A stretch of 64,000 nucleotides of DNA from an uncultured Bacilli bacterium. Lineage in GTDB: Bacteria > Bacillota_I > Bacilli_A > ML615J-28 > CAG-313. A program made the position numbers and the translations under genes. The notes below the pieces were generated by a model. The model worked only from the letters and a program-made list of their open reading frames with translations, was not told where the DNA came from and did no database searches. The DNA is taken from assembly GCA_934133195.1 (NCBI GenBank), contig CAKPAZ010000005.1, positions 3,169 to 67,168 of the forward strand, in the 5' to 3' direction. Below, piece after piece: positions 48,101 to 55,551 of this stretch (position 1 is its first letter; each line of letters opens with the position of its first letter).

Positions 48101-48616
48101 CTAAATGATGCTTTTAAAGGCTTAGCTGTTGCGTTAGTTATATCAATTTTCTTGCTTTACGCAGTTATGGCTTGTCAATTTGAGTCACTTTCTAAACCGC
48201 TTATCATCATGGCTTCAATTCCATTAACATTTACAGGAGCTTTCCTCGCCCTTACGATTACAAATGTAACATTAAATATTGTTTCATTTATTGGTATTAT
48301 TATGCTGATGGGGGTTATCGTAAATAATGCAATTATTATGTTAGATGAAATTAAGAGATTAAAAGATGAAGTTGGTTTAAGTCATTATGATGCGGTAGTA
48401 AAAGGATGCACAAATCGTTTACGTCCAATCTTGATGACAACATTAACAACAGTTCTAGCGTTAATTCCTCTTTCATTAGGTCTTGGTAGAGGCGGAGAGT
48501 TAATGCAACCAATGGGAATTGTTGTTATGGGTGGTTTATTAATAGGTACAATTGTAACATTAATATTAATACCATCAATATATTGTGGGGTTAAAAAAAT
48601 AAAGAAGGAACAATAA
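45122..48616 (+). CDS. RND family efflux permease (AcrB/SwrC-like) with a large first-loop insert
   Basis: Proton-driven exporter with the RND plan of two halves, each one TM helix, a large extracytoplasmic loop and five more helices. Conserved TM4-type residues are in GMLVDNSIVVIEAI. The second half starts near residue 675 and ends with NNAIIMLDEI, then the last helices. At 1164 residues it is about 100 longer than SwrC. Residues about 240-420 in the first loop are largely charged, helical and coiled-coil-like. No membrane-fusion partner gene is adjacent. AAGGTGAA precedes the ATG, 13 bases after addA. Substrate unknown. Confidence 0.9.
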   Translation: MNFLKKIINKPITICMIILVLVCVGIFSVRSMPVTLLPDLNIPILGVTVVYPGASATTVENDVTTKLETSLSSISKVTEVKSYSLENASFIVLSFEYETSLKEKEQEIKEKIAAASLPSSCYEPEIVSVDFNSSALATIALTCDSDDINELKNISNTLSNKFSLIEGVGNVQIKGLPTEKVSVKPILGLESTTLLIVEALSKSSLDIPLGIIKTSDGKISVRNNSEAKELIDLANTSVSIPLKKDTWQMLENINQKIEIIKRSYGELLNTIEKTKLEDLLQTFNKKSKEELDQTITKIIEYKDKIDSISDADYNPDEILKKYSLVFLAYGIKLDKSYIDFFRNIDKNELITLLDELKKIKDTNLTISLNLINFISTIDFTKITYDNSNTGYYITSFCNVTKINEDEVEITPNLTTIDIEQTNESYSYYNDHLAVILEVYGKSGSNTSQIVKNVKSIISENGQKDINITLLDDQAEFIDDSISNVLSSILIGGVLAILVIFFFLRKVRSSLVIAITMPLSVLTALIVLYLKGITLNMVSLGGLAVGIGMLVDNSIVVIEAITKRRENDHMDVASAALHGTMDVAGSLFASTLTTVCVFIPIMFTKGLTKEIFTDLSWAVILSLTFSLLVAILVIPSLYALLCRSKKEEEIKPDKFTTKLEGKYQKILEKALTKKTIIVISMVVVFIASIGLVLTRGIEFLPPSDKGLIEVTLNYDSQIDIEEANKQTLKATNLIKENVDDISSIAVSVGKLGLIKMSNGASIRIQLNDKRKKTSEVAEDIRKLLNETSNYDVSVKEVDGIVASITSGFNDLTINVTGSNEETLKQIASELENELLKQKGITGVKNNLTTLQKEYKIKVDKTKCLEYGIDYQNLIMMLRVGLAGYETGTIEDNSEEVKIQVVFNNQAITSYDDLATFVVGFKGTNTIKLVDVASITETEEKVLILKDDGKLSLQLSISTYGIDTGTASREIKKVTNQVLSNYPDVVVKESGVQAYLNDAFKGLAVALVISIFLLYAVMACQFESLSKPLIIMASIPLTFTGAFLALTITNVTLNIVSFIGIIMLMGVIVNNAIIMLDEIKRLKDEVGLSHYDAVVKGCTNRLRPILMTTLTTVLALIPLSLGLGRGGELMQPMGIVVMGGLLIGTIVTLILIPSIYCGVKKIKKEQ

Positions 48617-48641
48617 TTTATAATCAAAAGGGGATTATAAA
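48617..48641 (+). promoter_or_regulatory. Hairpin abutting the Shine-Dalgarno of the acyltransferase gene
   Basis: TTTATAATC at 48617-48625 pairs perfectly with GATTATAAA at 48633-48641 around AAAAGGG, and the next bases are the GGAG ribosome binding site. No T-run follows, so it is more likely a translation or mRNA-stability element than a terminator. Confidence 0.45.
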
Positions 48642-48652
48642 GGAGAAATAAT

Positions 48653-49930
48653 ATGAAACAAAGATCGATCACAACAGATCTACAACATTTAAAAATTAAA
48701 AGTCCAAACTTTATATATAATGCTTTAGGAACAGTTTGGAAAATCCTCTTTAAAAAGAAATATAATATACATGTAGAAGATAAAGTAAATTTAAAGAAAA
48801 TTAAAGGACCATATATATTAATTAGTAATCATGCTTCAAGACTTGATTATATGTATATTGGTCTTCCACTACTACCATCTAGATTAAACTTCGTGGCAGG
48901 ATATAATGAATTTTTTAGATCACATCTCCAAGGTGTCTTTAAAATTCTTCAAGTAATACCTAAAAAGAACTTTACATCAGATGTTAATACAATTAAACAA
49001 ATTTCAAGAGTATTAAAAAATAATGGAAAAGTAATGATATTTCCTGAAGGAATGAGTTCAATTTCAGGTGCAAACCAACCTATAGTTGTTGGTACTGGTA
49101 AGTTTATTAAGCATTTTAAAGTCCCTGTTTATTATGCGGTAATCAAAGGTGGTTACCTAACAAGTCCTAAATATAATTTAGATGAAAGACCAGGAAGAGT
49201 AGATGTTACCTTTGATTCACTATTTACAGTAGATGATATCCAAAAATTATCAGCTGAAGAAATTGAAGATCGCATTAATGAAGCTATCTATCATGATGAT
49301 TATGAATGGAATAAAATAAATCAATATAGTTATAAAGTAAATGAAAACTTCTTAAAAGACATTGGAGATTTATTATTTATATGTCCAAAATGTAAAAGTG
49401 AATTTACAATAACAAGTACTAACAATACAATAAAATGTTCACATTGTGGAAATGAAATTGATGTTGATGATAAATATAGATTACTTCCTCATAATGAAAC
49501 AAGTGTAGTACCAGCAACTCAAACTGAATGGTTCAATATGCAAAGGGAAATAATCAAAAAGCAAATATTGGATGAAAACTATAAACTTGAAGAAGTAGTT
49601 GAATTAGGAATGCTAGATGATGAAAAATATTTAAAGAATCAAGCAACATCAAACATTGTTGGAGTAGGACTACTTACCTTTGATCATACTGGTTTAACAT
49701 ATAATGGAATTAAAGATAATAAACCATTTAGTTTTCACATTAATACAAGTGAATTACCAACATTTGGAATGTGTACAGATTTATCACGTTTCTATACTTT
49801 CTATCAAGGAACCTTCTATGAGTTTTATCCAAAAACAAGATGTGTAGAAAAATGGTTCTTGGTTGCTGAAGAAATGCATCGTCTTAATGGCGGTAAATGG
49901 CAAGATTTTAAATTTACAAAAAAGGAATAA
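48653..49930 (+). CDS. PlsC-like acyltransferase fused to a zinc ribbon and C-terminal domain
   Basis: Residues 50-230 form an acyltransferase with NHASRLDY (HX4D) and FPEGMSS. A zinc ribbon follows near 244-270 (CPKC and CSHC). A further domain of about 150 residues (to 425) of mixed strand character has no recognised match (FSFHINTSELPTFGMC, FYTFYQGTFYEFYP). The extended architecture differs from the short acyltransferases at 8185 and 9865. AAAGGAGA precedes the ATG. A terminator overlaps the stop. It is 36 bases after the RND gene. The acyl acceptor is unknown. Confidence 0.8.
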   Translation: MKQRSITTDLQHLKIKSPNFIYNALGTVWKILFKKKYNIHVEDKVNLKKIKGPYILISNHASRLDYMYIGLPLLPSRLNFVAGYNEFFRSHLQGVFKILQVIPKKNFTSDVNTIKQISRVLKNNGKVMIFPEGMSSISGANQPIVVGTGKFIKHFKVPVYYAVIKGGYLTSPKYNLDERPGRVDVTFDSLFTVDDIQKLSAEEIEDRINEAIYHDDYEWNKINQYSYKVNENFLKDIGDLLFICPKCKSEFTITSTNNTIKCSHCGNEIDVDDKYRLLPHNETSVVPATQTEWFNMQREIIKKQILDENYKLEEVVELGMLDDEKYLKNQATSNIVGVGLLTFDHTGLTYNGIKDNKPFSFHINTSELPTFGMCTDLSRFYTFYQGTFYEFYPKTRCVEKWFLVAEEMHRLNGGKWQDFKFTKKE

Positions 49931-49956
49931 TTTTTGAATTATTCCTTTTTCTTTTT
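49918..49956 (+). terminator. Terminator overlapping the acyltransferase stop
   Basis: AAAAAGGAATAA (49919-49930) pairs with TTATTCCTTTTT (49939-49950), followed by T-rich sequence. Confidence 0.85.
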
Positions 49957-49990
49957 TAATTATTACGTATTATTAGTTGAGGTGATAGAG

Positions 49991-50497
49991 ATGAAAAAAA
50001 TGATTTTATGTCTAATAGGTTTAGTTGTCATTTTAACAGGTTGTTCTTCCAATAGTAAAGATATTATAACTAATCCCATAGATAGTGAATTCTATGAAGA
50101 TGTGGATATTGTAATTGATATTAAGGGAGCTATAATTTTTCCAGGAGTATATACGGTAAAGAAAAATTCTTTATTAAAAGATGTAATTACGGTTGCTGGT
50201 GGTTTTACAAGCAATGCTGATATAGAAAAAGTTAATTTGGTGAAAGAAGTAGAAGCTAATGAAATGATTATCATTCCTTTTAAAGGTAGTTCATCCTCAT
50301 CAAGTAATCTAATCAACATTAATACCGCAAGCCTTAAGGAGTTAACACAAATCCCTAAAATTGGTGAAACCAAAGCTAAAGCTATAATAGAGTATCGTGT
50401 TAAAAATGGTCCATTTAATAAAATTAGTGACATTACGAAAGTATCAGGAATTAGTGAAACAATTTTTAATCAAATTAAAACGCTCATTACGGTATAA
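49991..50497 (+). CDS. comEA: ComEA-like DNA-binding competence protein, lipoprotein form
   Basis: Receptor that binds double-stranded DNA outside the membrane for uptake. The signal ends in lipobox LTGC near residue 20, so the anchor is a lipid instead of the usual TM helix. A SLBB domain (IDIKGAIIFPGVYTV, VITVAGGF) is followed by two helix-hairpin-helix motifs (NINTASLKELTQIPKIGETKAK written here from residue about 107, and KISDITKVSGI). GAGGTGAT sets the ATG at 49991. 168 residues. It overlaps comEC. Confidence 0.9.
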   Translation: MKKMILCLIGLVVILTGCSSNSKDIITNPIDSEFYEDVDIVIDIKGAIIFPGVYTVKKNSLLKDVITVAGGFTSNADIEKVNLVKEVEANEMIIIPFKGSSSSSSNLININTASLKELTQIPKIGETKAKAIIEYRVKNGPFNKISDITKVSGISETIFNQIKTLITV

Positions 50498-52658
50498 TGA
50501 TACTATAAAAAAATGGGCAAAATATATATACATTGTTACTCTAAGCATAATTATATTTTTATGGCTTGTTTTTCATTTTAATATTATCTATTTGCTTATA
50601 CTAATATTCTTTTTACTATTAGTATTCATAAACATGTCTTCTTTGTTAATTGTGATTTTTATCTTATATGGGATCATTAGTTTAAATATTTTATTTAGAA
50701 AAATAAATTATAATAAAATTCCCTATGATAATGTAATTATTGAAGGGATTATAATAAATGTTAAAAAAACAACTAAATCAAATCAAATAATAGTAAGCTC
50801 CCGAAATGTTAAATATCAGTATTATGATCCTAAAAATACATATCAAGTAGGTGACATCATTAGGATTGAAGGTGTTCTAATAAAAGAAAGTAAAAATCAT
50901 GCTCCAATGTTATTTAATTATCAAGATTATCTAGAAAAAAACAATATAAGAGGAACAATAAAAATAGAAAAGACTTCATATCTAAAAAAAGGATTTGCAT
51001 TATATTTAATCAATAGTACATTACAAAACTACTTTAATTCGCATTTTCCGCCCCAAACGGCGGGTTTTTTGGAAGCTTTATTAATAGGATATAAAAATAA
51101 TCTGGGGGAAGAAAATCAAAAGAAAATACAAAACATAGGAATTAGTCATCTATTTGTAATATCAGGTCTTCATATGGGAGTATTAGCACTAATAATAAAG
51201 AAATTACTATTATTATTAAAAGTACCAGAAAAACATCACTTTAAGGTTATTACGCCATTTTTCATTATCTACTACATTATTTCAGCTTTTTCTATTTCCA
51301 TTTTAAGAGTACTCTTAATATATATATTCAATTACTTAAATAAAAAATATTTACAAATGTTTTCCACCTTTAATATTTATAATTTAGTAATACTTTTAAT
51401 TCTTTTGATTAATCCCTATTATATTAGTTCATATGCTTTTGGCTTAACTTTTATTATTTCAACATCATTGGTTTTAATTAATCCTTTATTAAAACATCAA
51501 GGAATTAAAGGCTTTTTCATCAATAATATGATAATAAGTTTAAATAGTTTAATTGTAACTTTACCTATTGTCATTACTATAAATCCTCAAATTAACTTTT
51601 TATCAATAATATATAATTTATTTTACATTCCTTTTGTCAGTTATATATTACTTCCATTTAGTATTATTGTATGTTTTTTACCGTTTCTATCTACAGCTTA
51701 TGCGTTTGTTATTAACATATTTATGTACCTAACAACTAAACTTTCAAACATTAGTTTTGGACGCATGACCTTTAGTTCCGTATCCATAACTTTGCCAATT
51801 GTTTTTTACTTTTCATATATAATGTTCATTAAAGATAAACTTCAAAGGAAAAAACATTCTTTAAAATGGCTTGGTTTTATATTAGGAATTGTTTTAATTT
51901 GGAATAATACAATTATATTTAAGACAACAGATGAAGTAATCTTCTTAGATTTGCCGAAAGGAGAATCCACGTTAATTAGTTCAAAACATAATAAGTGTAA
52001 TATTTTGATTGATACAGGCGAAAATAGTGGAACTGATTTAGAAATTTACTTAAAGAAAAAAGGAATCAAACGAATTGATTATCTTTTCATAAGTCATGGT
52101 GATTCAGATCACAATGGGAAGTTAGAAATACTAATAAAAGAGTTTAAAATCAAAAATGTTGTGATAACACCTTATGATAAAGTCAGTATCAAAAAATGTC
52201 AAGATGCAGCGTATAAGGGTAATATTCACTATTTCAAAAGAGGAAGTACTTTTAAAAAAGATAATTTAAAAATAAAATGTTTGTACCCCGTAAAAGACAC
52301 TGGAGATACAAACAATAATAGTATGGTATTAAAAATTGATTATTTTAATACAACTTTTTTATTCACAGGAGACATCGGTAAAAAGAGTGAAATGGAGTTA
52401 TTGAAACTAGAAAAGAAATTAAGCATTGACTATTTAAAGGTTCCTCATCATGGTTCATTAACTTCAAGTTCTGCTTATTTACAAGAATTACTTGATTATA
52501 AATATGCCATCTGCATGAATGGGTACCAAAATACATTTGGTTTTCCCAATAGTATAATAAGAAAGTCATATCAAGATAAAATCTTCTTAGTGACATCCGA
52601 AGAATCCAGTATTATCTTAAAGAGAAAACCATTAAAAAAAGAATTTGAAATTACATAG
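50454..52658 (+). CDS. comEC: ComEC/Rec2 DNA uptake channel
   Basis: Membrane channel for single-stranded DNA entry during competence. It has an N-terminal OB-like region, a multi-helix competence domain (ISHLFVISGLHMG near residue 230, family hallmark) and a C-terminal metallo-beta-lactamase domain with SHGDSDHNG near 547, FTGDIG and VPHHGSLTSSS. No ATG fits. GTG at 50454 after AGGA is the best candidate, while GTG 50397 and ATG 50406 are in frame inside comEA. It overlaps comEA by about 44 bases. It ends in TAG and runs 8 bases into the end of the convergent cysE. Confidence 0.88.
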   Translation: MKQFLIKLKRSLRYNDTIKKWAKYIYIVTLSIIIFLWLVFHFNIIYLLILIFFLLLVFINMSSLLIVIFILYGIISLNILFRKINYNKIPYDNVIIEGIIINVKKTTKSNQIIVSSRNVKYQYYDPKNTYQVGDIIRIEGVLIKESKNHAPMLFNYQDYLEKNNIRGTIKIEKTSYLKKGFALYLINSTLQNYFNSHFPPQTAGFLEALLIGYKNNLGEENQKKIQNIGISHLFVISGLHMGVLALIIKKLLLLLKVPEKHHFKVITPFFIIYYIISAFSISILRVLLIYIFNYLNKKYLQMFSTFNIYNLVILLILLINPYYISSYAFGLTFIISTSLVLINPLLKHQGIKGFFINNMIISLNSLIVTLPIVITINPQINFLSIIYNLFYIPFVSYILLPFSIIVCFLPFLSTAYAFVINIFMYLTTKLSNISFGRMTFSSVSITLPIVFYFSYIMFIKDKLQRKKHSLKWLGFILGIVLIWNNTIIFKTTDEVIFLDLPKGESTLISSKHNKCNILIDTGENSGTDLEIYLKKKGIKRIDYLFISHGDSDHNGKLEILIKEFKIKNVVITPYDKVSIKKCQDAAYKGNIHYFKRGSTFKKDNLKIKCLYPVKDTGDTNNNSMVLKIDYFNTTFLFTGDIGKKSEMELLKLEKKLSIDYLKVPHHGSLTSSSAYLQELLDYKYAICMNGYQNTFGFPNSIIRKSYQDKIFLVTSEESSIILKRKPLKKEFEIT

Positions 52659-53406
52659 TAATTTTCTTAGTAACTTGAGATATAGTATTAATATTAATCA
52701 CCATACTATTTTCATCAACCGAGGATGTAATAGTTGTATTACAACCAATTATACAATTTTTGTGGATAATTGTATTACCACCTAAAATCGTAGCTCCACT
52801 ATAAATGGTAACATTATCTAAAATCGTAGGATGTCGTTTAACTCCCTTTAATTTACTTGAATCTTTGATTGATTTAGTACCTAAAGTAACGCCATGATAT
52901 ATTTTAACATTATTTCCAATAATAGTTGTTTCGCCAATAACAATGCCTGTACCATGGTCGATAAAGAAGTAATCTCCAATAATTGCTTTTGGATGAATAT
53001 CAATACCCGTTTTTTCATGGGCATATTCAGTCATTAATCTTGGAATAAGTTTAATATTAAGATTAGATAATGCATGAGCAATACGATAAACAAAGATTGT
53101 GAAAAAACCAGGATAGGTTAAAATTATTTCTGATAAAGAGGTTACAGCAGGATCATTTTTACAAAAAGCTTTTAAATCTTTTTTTAGTTGTTTTTTAATT
53201 ATCGGAAGAGAAGAGATAAATTGTTTAATCTTCTCTTCCTTCTTTTTATCACTAATGTTATTTCTTAGAATTCTTTTAATACAATTTATTTTATCAGCGT
53301 AATATTTTTCTTTTTTCCCTTTAATCTTTTCAAAATACGATGGGAATAAAAGACATCTTGTATTAAATAATAAGTGAATAATTTCTTGTTTATTGATAAA
53401 CTTCAT
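52651..53406 (-). CDS. cysE: Serine O-acetyltransferase
   Basis: Makes O-acetylserine from serine and acetyl-CoA, the first step of cysteine synthesis. The N-terminal helical domain is followed by a left-handed beta helix with hexapeptide repeats (HPKAIIGDYFFIDHGTG begins at about residue 135, then VIGETTIIGNNVKIYHGVT as an interrupted series). The active-site HGTGIVIGET is intact. With 251 residues and a longer N-terminus it resembles the EpsC-type enzymes. The ATG overlaps the cysK stop by one base. Confidence 0.92.
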   Translation of the reverse strand: MKFINKQEIIHLLFNTRCLLFPSYFEKIKGKKEKYYADKINCIKRILRNNISDKKKEEKIKQFISSLPIIKKQLKKDLKAFCKNDPAVTSLSEIILTYPGFFTIFVYRIAHALSNLNIKLIPRLMTEYAHEKTGIDIHPKAIIGDYFFIDHGTGIVIGETTIIGNNVKIYHGVTLGTKSIKDSSKLKGVKRHPTILDNVTIYSGATILGGNTIIHKNCIIGCNTTITSSVDENSMVININTISQVTKKITM

Positions 53407-54290
53407 TATTCATCAAACCATTTAGATAAATATTTGATTCCATAATCAGGAGATATAAAAAGAATATTCTTATCAACAAGTTTTTTTTCTTCAATCAATT
53501 GTTTAACTCCTTGGAAAGCGGCACCAGTAGAAAAACCACAAAATAAGGCTTCTGATGTTAACAATTCTTCACAACCTTGTTTTGAAGATGCTCTTGAAAT
53601 ATTAAATATAGAATCAATTACTTTTAAGTTAAGAGTTGAAGGAATAAAACCTGGTCCGATTCCATCAATTACGTTGTTTTCTTTTGGTAAAATACCAATA
53701 ATTAAAGTCTCAGGACTATGTTCCTTAAAGTATTTACCAACTCCAGAAATGGTTCCACCTGTACCAATTCCCATAACTATTCCATCAATATTATTTAGAC
53801 TTTCAGATATTTCTTTTCCAGTTACTTCATAATGAGCAAGAGGATTGTTCATATTTTCAAATTGAGAAGGGATAAAGTAATTATCCATTGTACTAGTCAT
53901 TTCTTTTAATTTTTCAAGACAACCTTTCATTCCATATTTTTTATCAGTTAAAATTACTGTAGCATGATAAGCTTTAAGTAATAGTACTCGCTCATTACTT
54001 ACATTATTTGGCATAATAATTATTAATGGTAAATTATAATATAAACATACTCCCGCAAGTCCAATCCCTGTGTTTCCGCTAGTGGCTTCAATAATTGTAG
54101 TACCTTGTTTAATTAAACCTTCATTAAAGGCTGTAGTAATTATTTTTTTAGCTATTCGATCTTTAATACTTCCAAAAGGATTTACACCTTCTAATTTAAC
54201 ATATATATTATTATGATATTTTTCACTTAATTTTTTCAAATGAACAATTGGTGTTTCCCCAATTAAATCTAAAATATTATTCTTTATCAT
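53406..54290 (-). CDS. cysK: Cysteine synthase (O-acetylserine sulfhydrylase)
   Basis: PLP enzyme that makes cysteine from O-acetylserine and sulfide. The PLP lysine is in GSIKDRIA near residue 41, the substrate loop is EATSGNTG and the phosphate loop is GTGGTISG. The 294 residues match. AGGAGG precedes the ATG. It is transcribed before cysE in a two-gene operon that supplies and uses O-acetylserine. No T-box or SAM riboswitch is visible in the short leader, which also carries the promoter of the divergent HD gene. Confidence 0.95.
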   Translation of the reverse strand: MIKNNILDLIGETPIVHLKKLSEKYHNNIYVKLEGVNPFGSIKDRIAKKIITTAFNEGLIKQGTTIIEATSGNTGIGLAGVCLYYNLPLIIIMPNNVSNERVLLLKAYHATVILTDKKYGMKGCLEKLKEMTSTMDNYFIPSQFENMNNPLAHYEVTGKEISESLNNIDGIVMGIGTGGTISGVGKYFKEHSPETLIIGILPKENNVIDGIGPGFIPSTLNLKVIDSIFNISRASSKQGCEELLTSEALFCGFSTGAAFQGVKQLIEEKKLVDKNILFISPDYGIKYLSKWFDE

Positions 54291-54378
54291 ATTTCCTCCT
54301 AAAACATCTTATCTTATTTATATGCTTTTAAAAGAAAAAGTGTTATAATATAAGTGACCAAAAAAGGAGGAAACCTAA

Positions 54379-55038
54379 ATGCAAACATATGAAGAAATAA
54401 AAAAGAACCCTAAAATACTTGCATATATTAATCAAGCTGATGCTTCCTTAAAAGCCCTAGGATATACTGAACACCACATAGCTCATGCTACACTTGTTGC
54501 GACAAGAGTTGAATATATTTTAAAAACTTTATGTTTTGATGAAAGAATGATTGAACTTGGAAAAATTGCGGGATTTTTACATGATATTGGAAATCTTGTA
54601 AATAGAGTTGATCACAGCCAAAGTGGAGCCATCTTAGCTTTTCGTATCTTAGATGAACTAGGATTTGAAGCTGATGATATTGCTTTAATTGTATCAGCGA
54701 TAGGAAATCATGATGAAGGAACAGGCGTCCCTGTAAGTCCTTTAGCCGCAGCCTTGATTATTGCTGACAAATCAGATGTTAGAAGATCAAGAGTTAGAAA
54801 TAATGATACTACAACCTTTGATATTCATGATCGAGTTAATTATTCGGTTACAAAATCAGAATTAAAAATTAATGAGGCTCATACTATTATAAAGCTTAAG
54901 TTATTTGTTGATACACATTATAGTTCAGTTATGGACTACTTTGAAATATTCATGAGCAGAATGATTCTTTGTCGTAAAGCCGCTCAAACTCTAAACCTTG
55001 AGTTTAAAATGATGTTTAATGAACAACAAATGATTTAA
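54379..55038 (+). CDS. HD domain phosphohydrolase
   Basis: A 219-residue protein with an HD domain: H in EHHIAHATLVA, the HD pair in GFLHDIGNLVNRVDHSQSG at about residue 73, then IGNHDEG and a later Asp in ADKSDV. Such proteins cleave phosphoester bonds of nucleotides or similar molecules. The substrate is unknown. AAAGGAGG precedes the ATG. It is monocistronic as far as visible, upstream of rpsT. Confidence 0.85.
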   Translation: MQTYEEIKKNPKILAYINQADASLKALGYTEHHIAHATLVATRVEYILKTLCFDERMIELGKIAGFLHDIGNLVNRVDHSQSGAILAFRILDELGFEADDIALIVSAIGNHDEGTGVPVSPLAAALIIADKSDVRRSRVRNNDTTTFDIHDRVNYSVTKSELKINEAHTIIKLKLFVDTHYSSVMDYFEIFMSRMILCRKAAQTLNLEFKMMFNEQQMI

Positions 55039-55097
55039 TCAACAAAAGTAATTTGTAAGCATTTAATATTTAAAAAGGCAATATAATTTCATTTTAC

Positions 55098-55126
55098 TTT
55101 ACTAATTTAAAAAAATATGATATAAT
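55098..55126 (+). promoter_or_regulatory. Promoter of rpsT
   Basis: TTTACT at 55098-55103, 17-base spacer, TGA directly before TATAAT at 55121-55126. Confidence 0.75.
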
Positions 55127-55156
55127 AAATGCGTTATTTTCTTTGGAGGTGTAGCA

Positions 55157-55420
55157 ATGGCAAACATTAAACAACAAAAGAAACGTGATATTACTAACAA
55201 CAAAAAAAGACTTTTAAATGCTTCATTTAAATCATCTTTAAAAACAGCAATTAAAGCTTTTGAAACTGCAGTAGCATCTGGCAATAAAGCACAAGCTCAA
55301 GAAGCTTTCAACTTTGCTTGCAAAAAATTAGACAAAGCAGTAGTTAAAGGTGTTTATCACAAGAATAATGTTGCTAGACAAAAATCAAGTTTAGCAAAAG
55401 CCTTAAATCAAATGGCATAA
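55157..55420 (+). CDS. rpsT: 30S ribosomal protein bS20
   Basis: Primary assembly protein of the small subunit. It starts MANIKQQKKRD with a basic helix and has the typical AIKAFETAVASG and the C-terminal HKNNVARQKSSLAKALNQ region. The 87 residues are normal for the family. GGAGGTG precedes the ATG. It has its own promoter and terminator. Confidence 0.96.
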   Translation: MANIKQQKKRDITNNKKRLLNASFKSSLKTAIKAFETAVASGNKAQAQEAFNFACKKLDKAVVKGVYHKNNVARQKSSLAKALNQMA

Positions 55421-55430
55421 TTAAATAGAA

Positions 55431-55456
55431 ATCGGACGAAAACGTCCGTTTTTTCT
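55431..55456 (+). terminator. Terminator of rpsT
   Basis: CGGACG at 55433-55438 pairs with CGTCCG at 55443-55448 around AAAA, followed by six Ts. Confidence 0.93.
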
Positions 55457-55551
55457 TTCTAAAAATTAACTAAAACGTTTTTAATTGCTAGTTTTAAGTT
55501 ATATTTTAAAAAAATTGTTATAATAATTATTAATAGAAAAGGAGTGATAAT

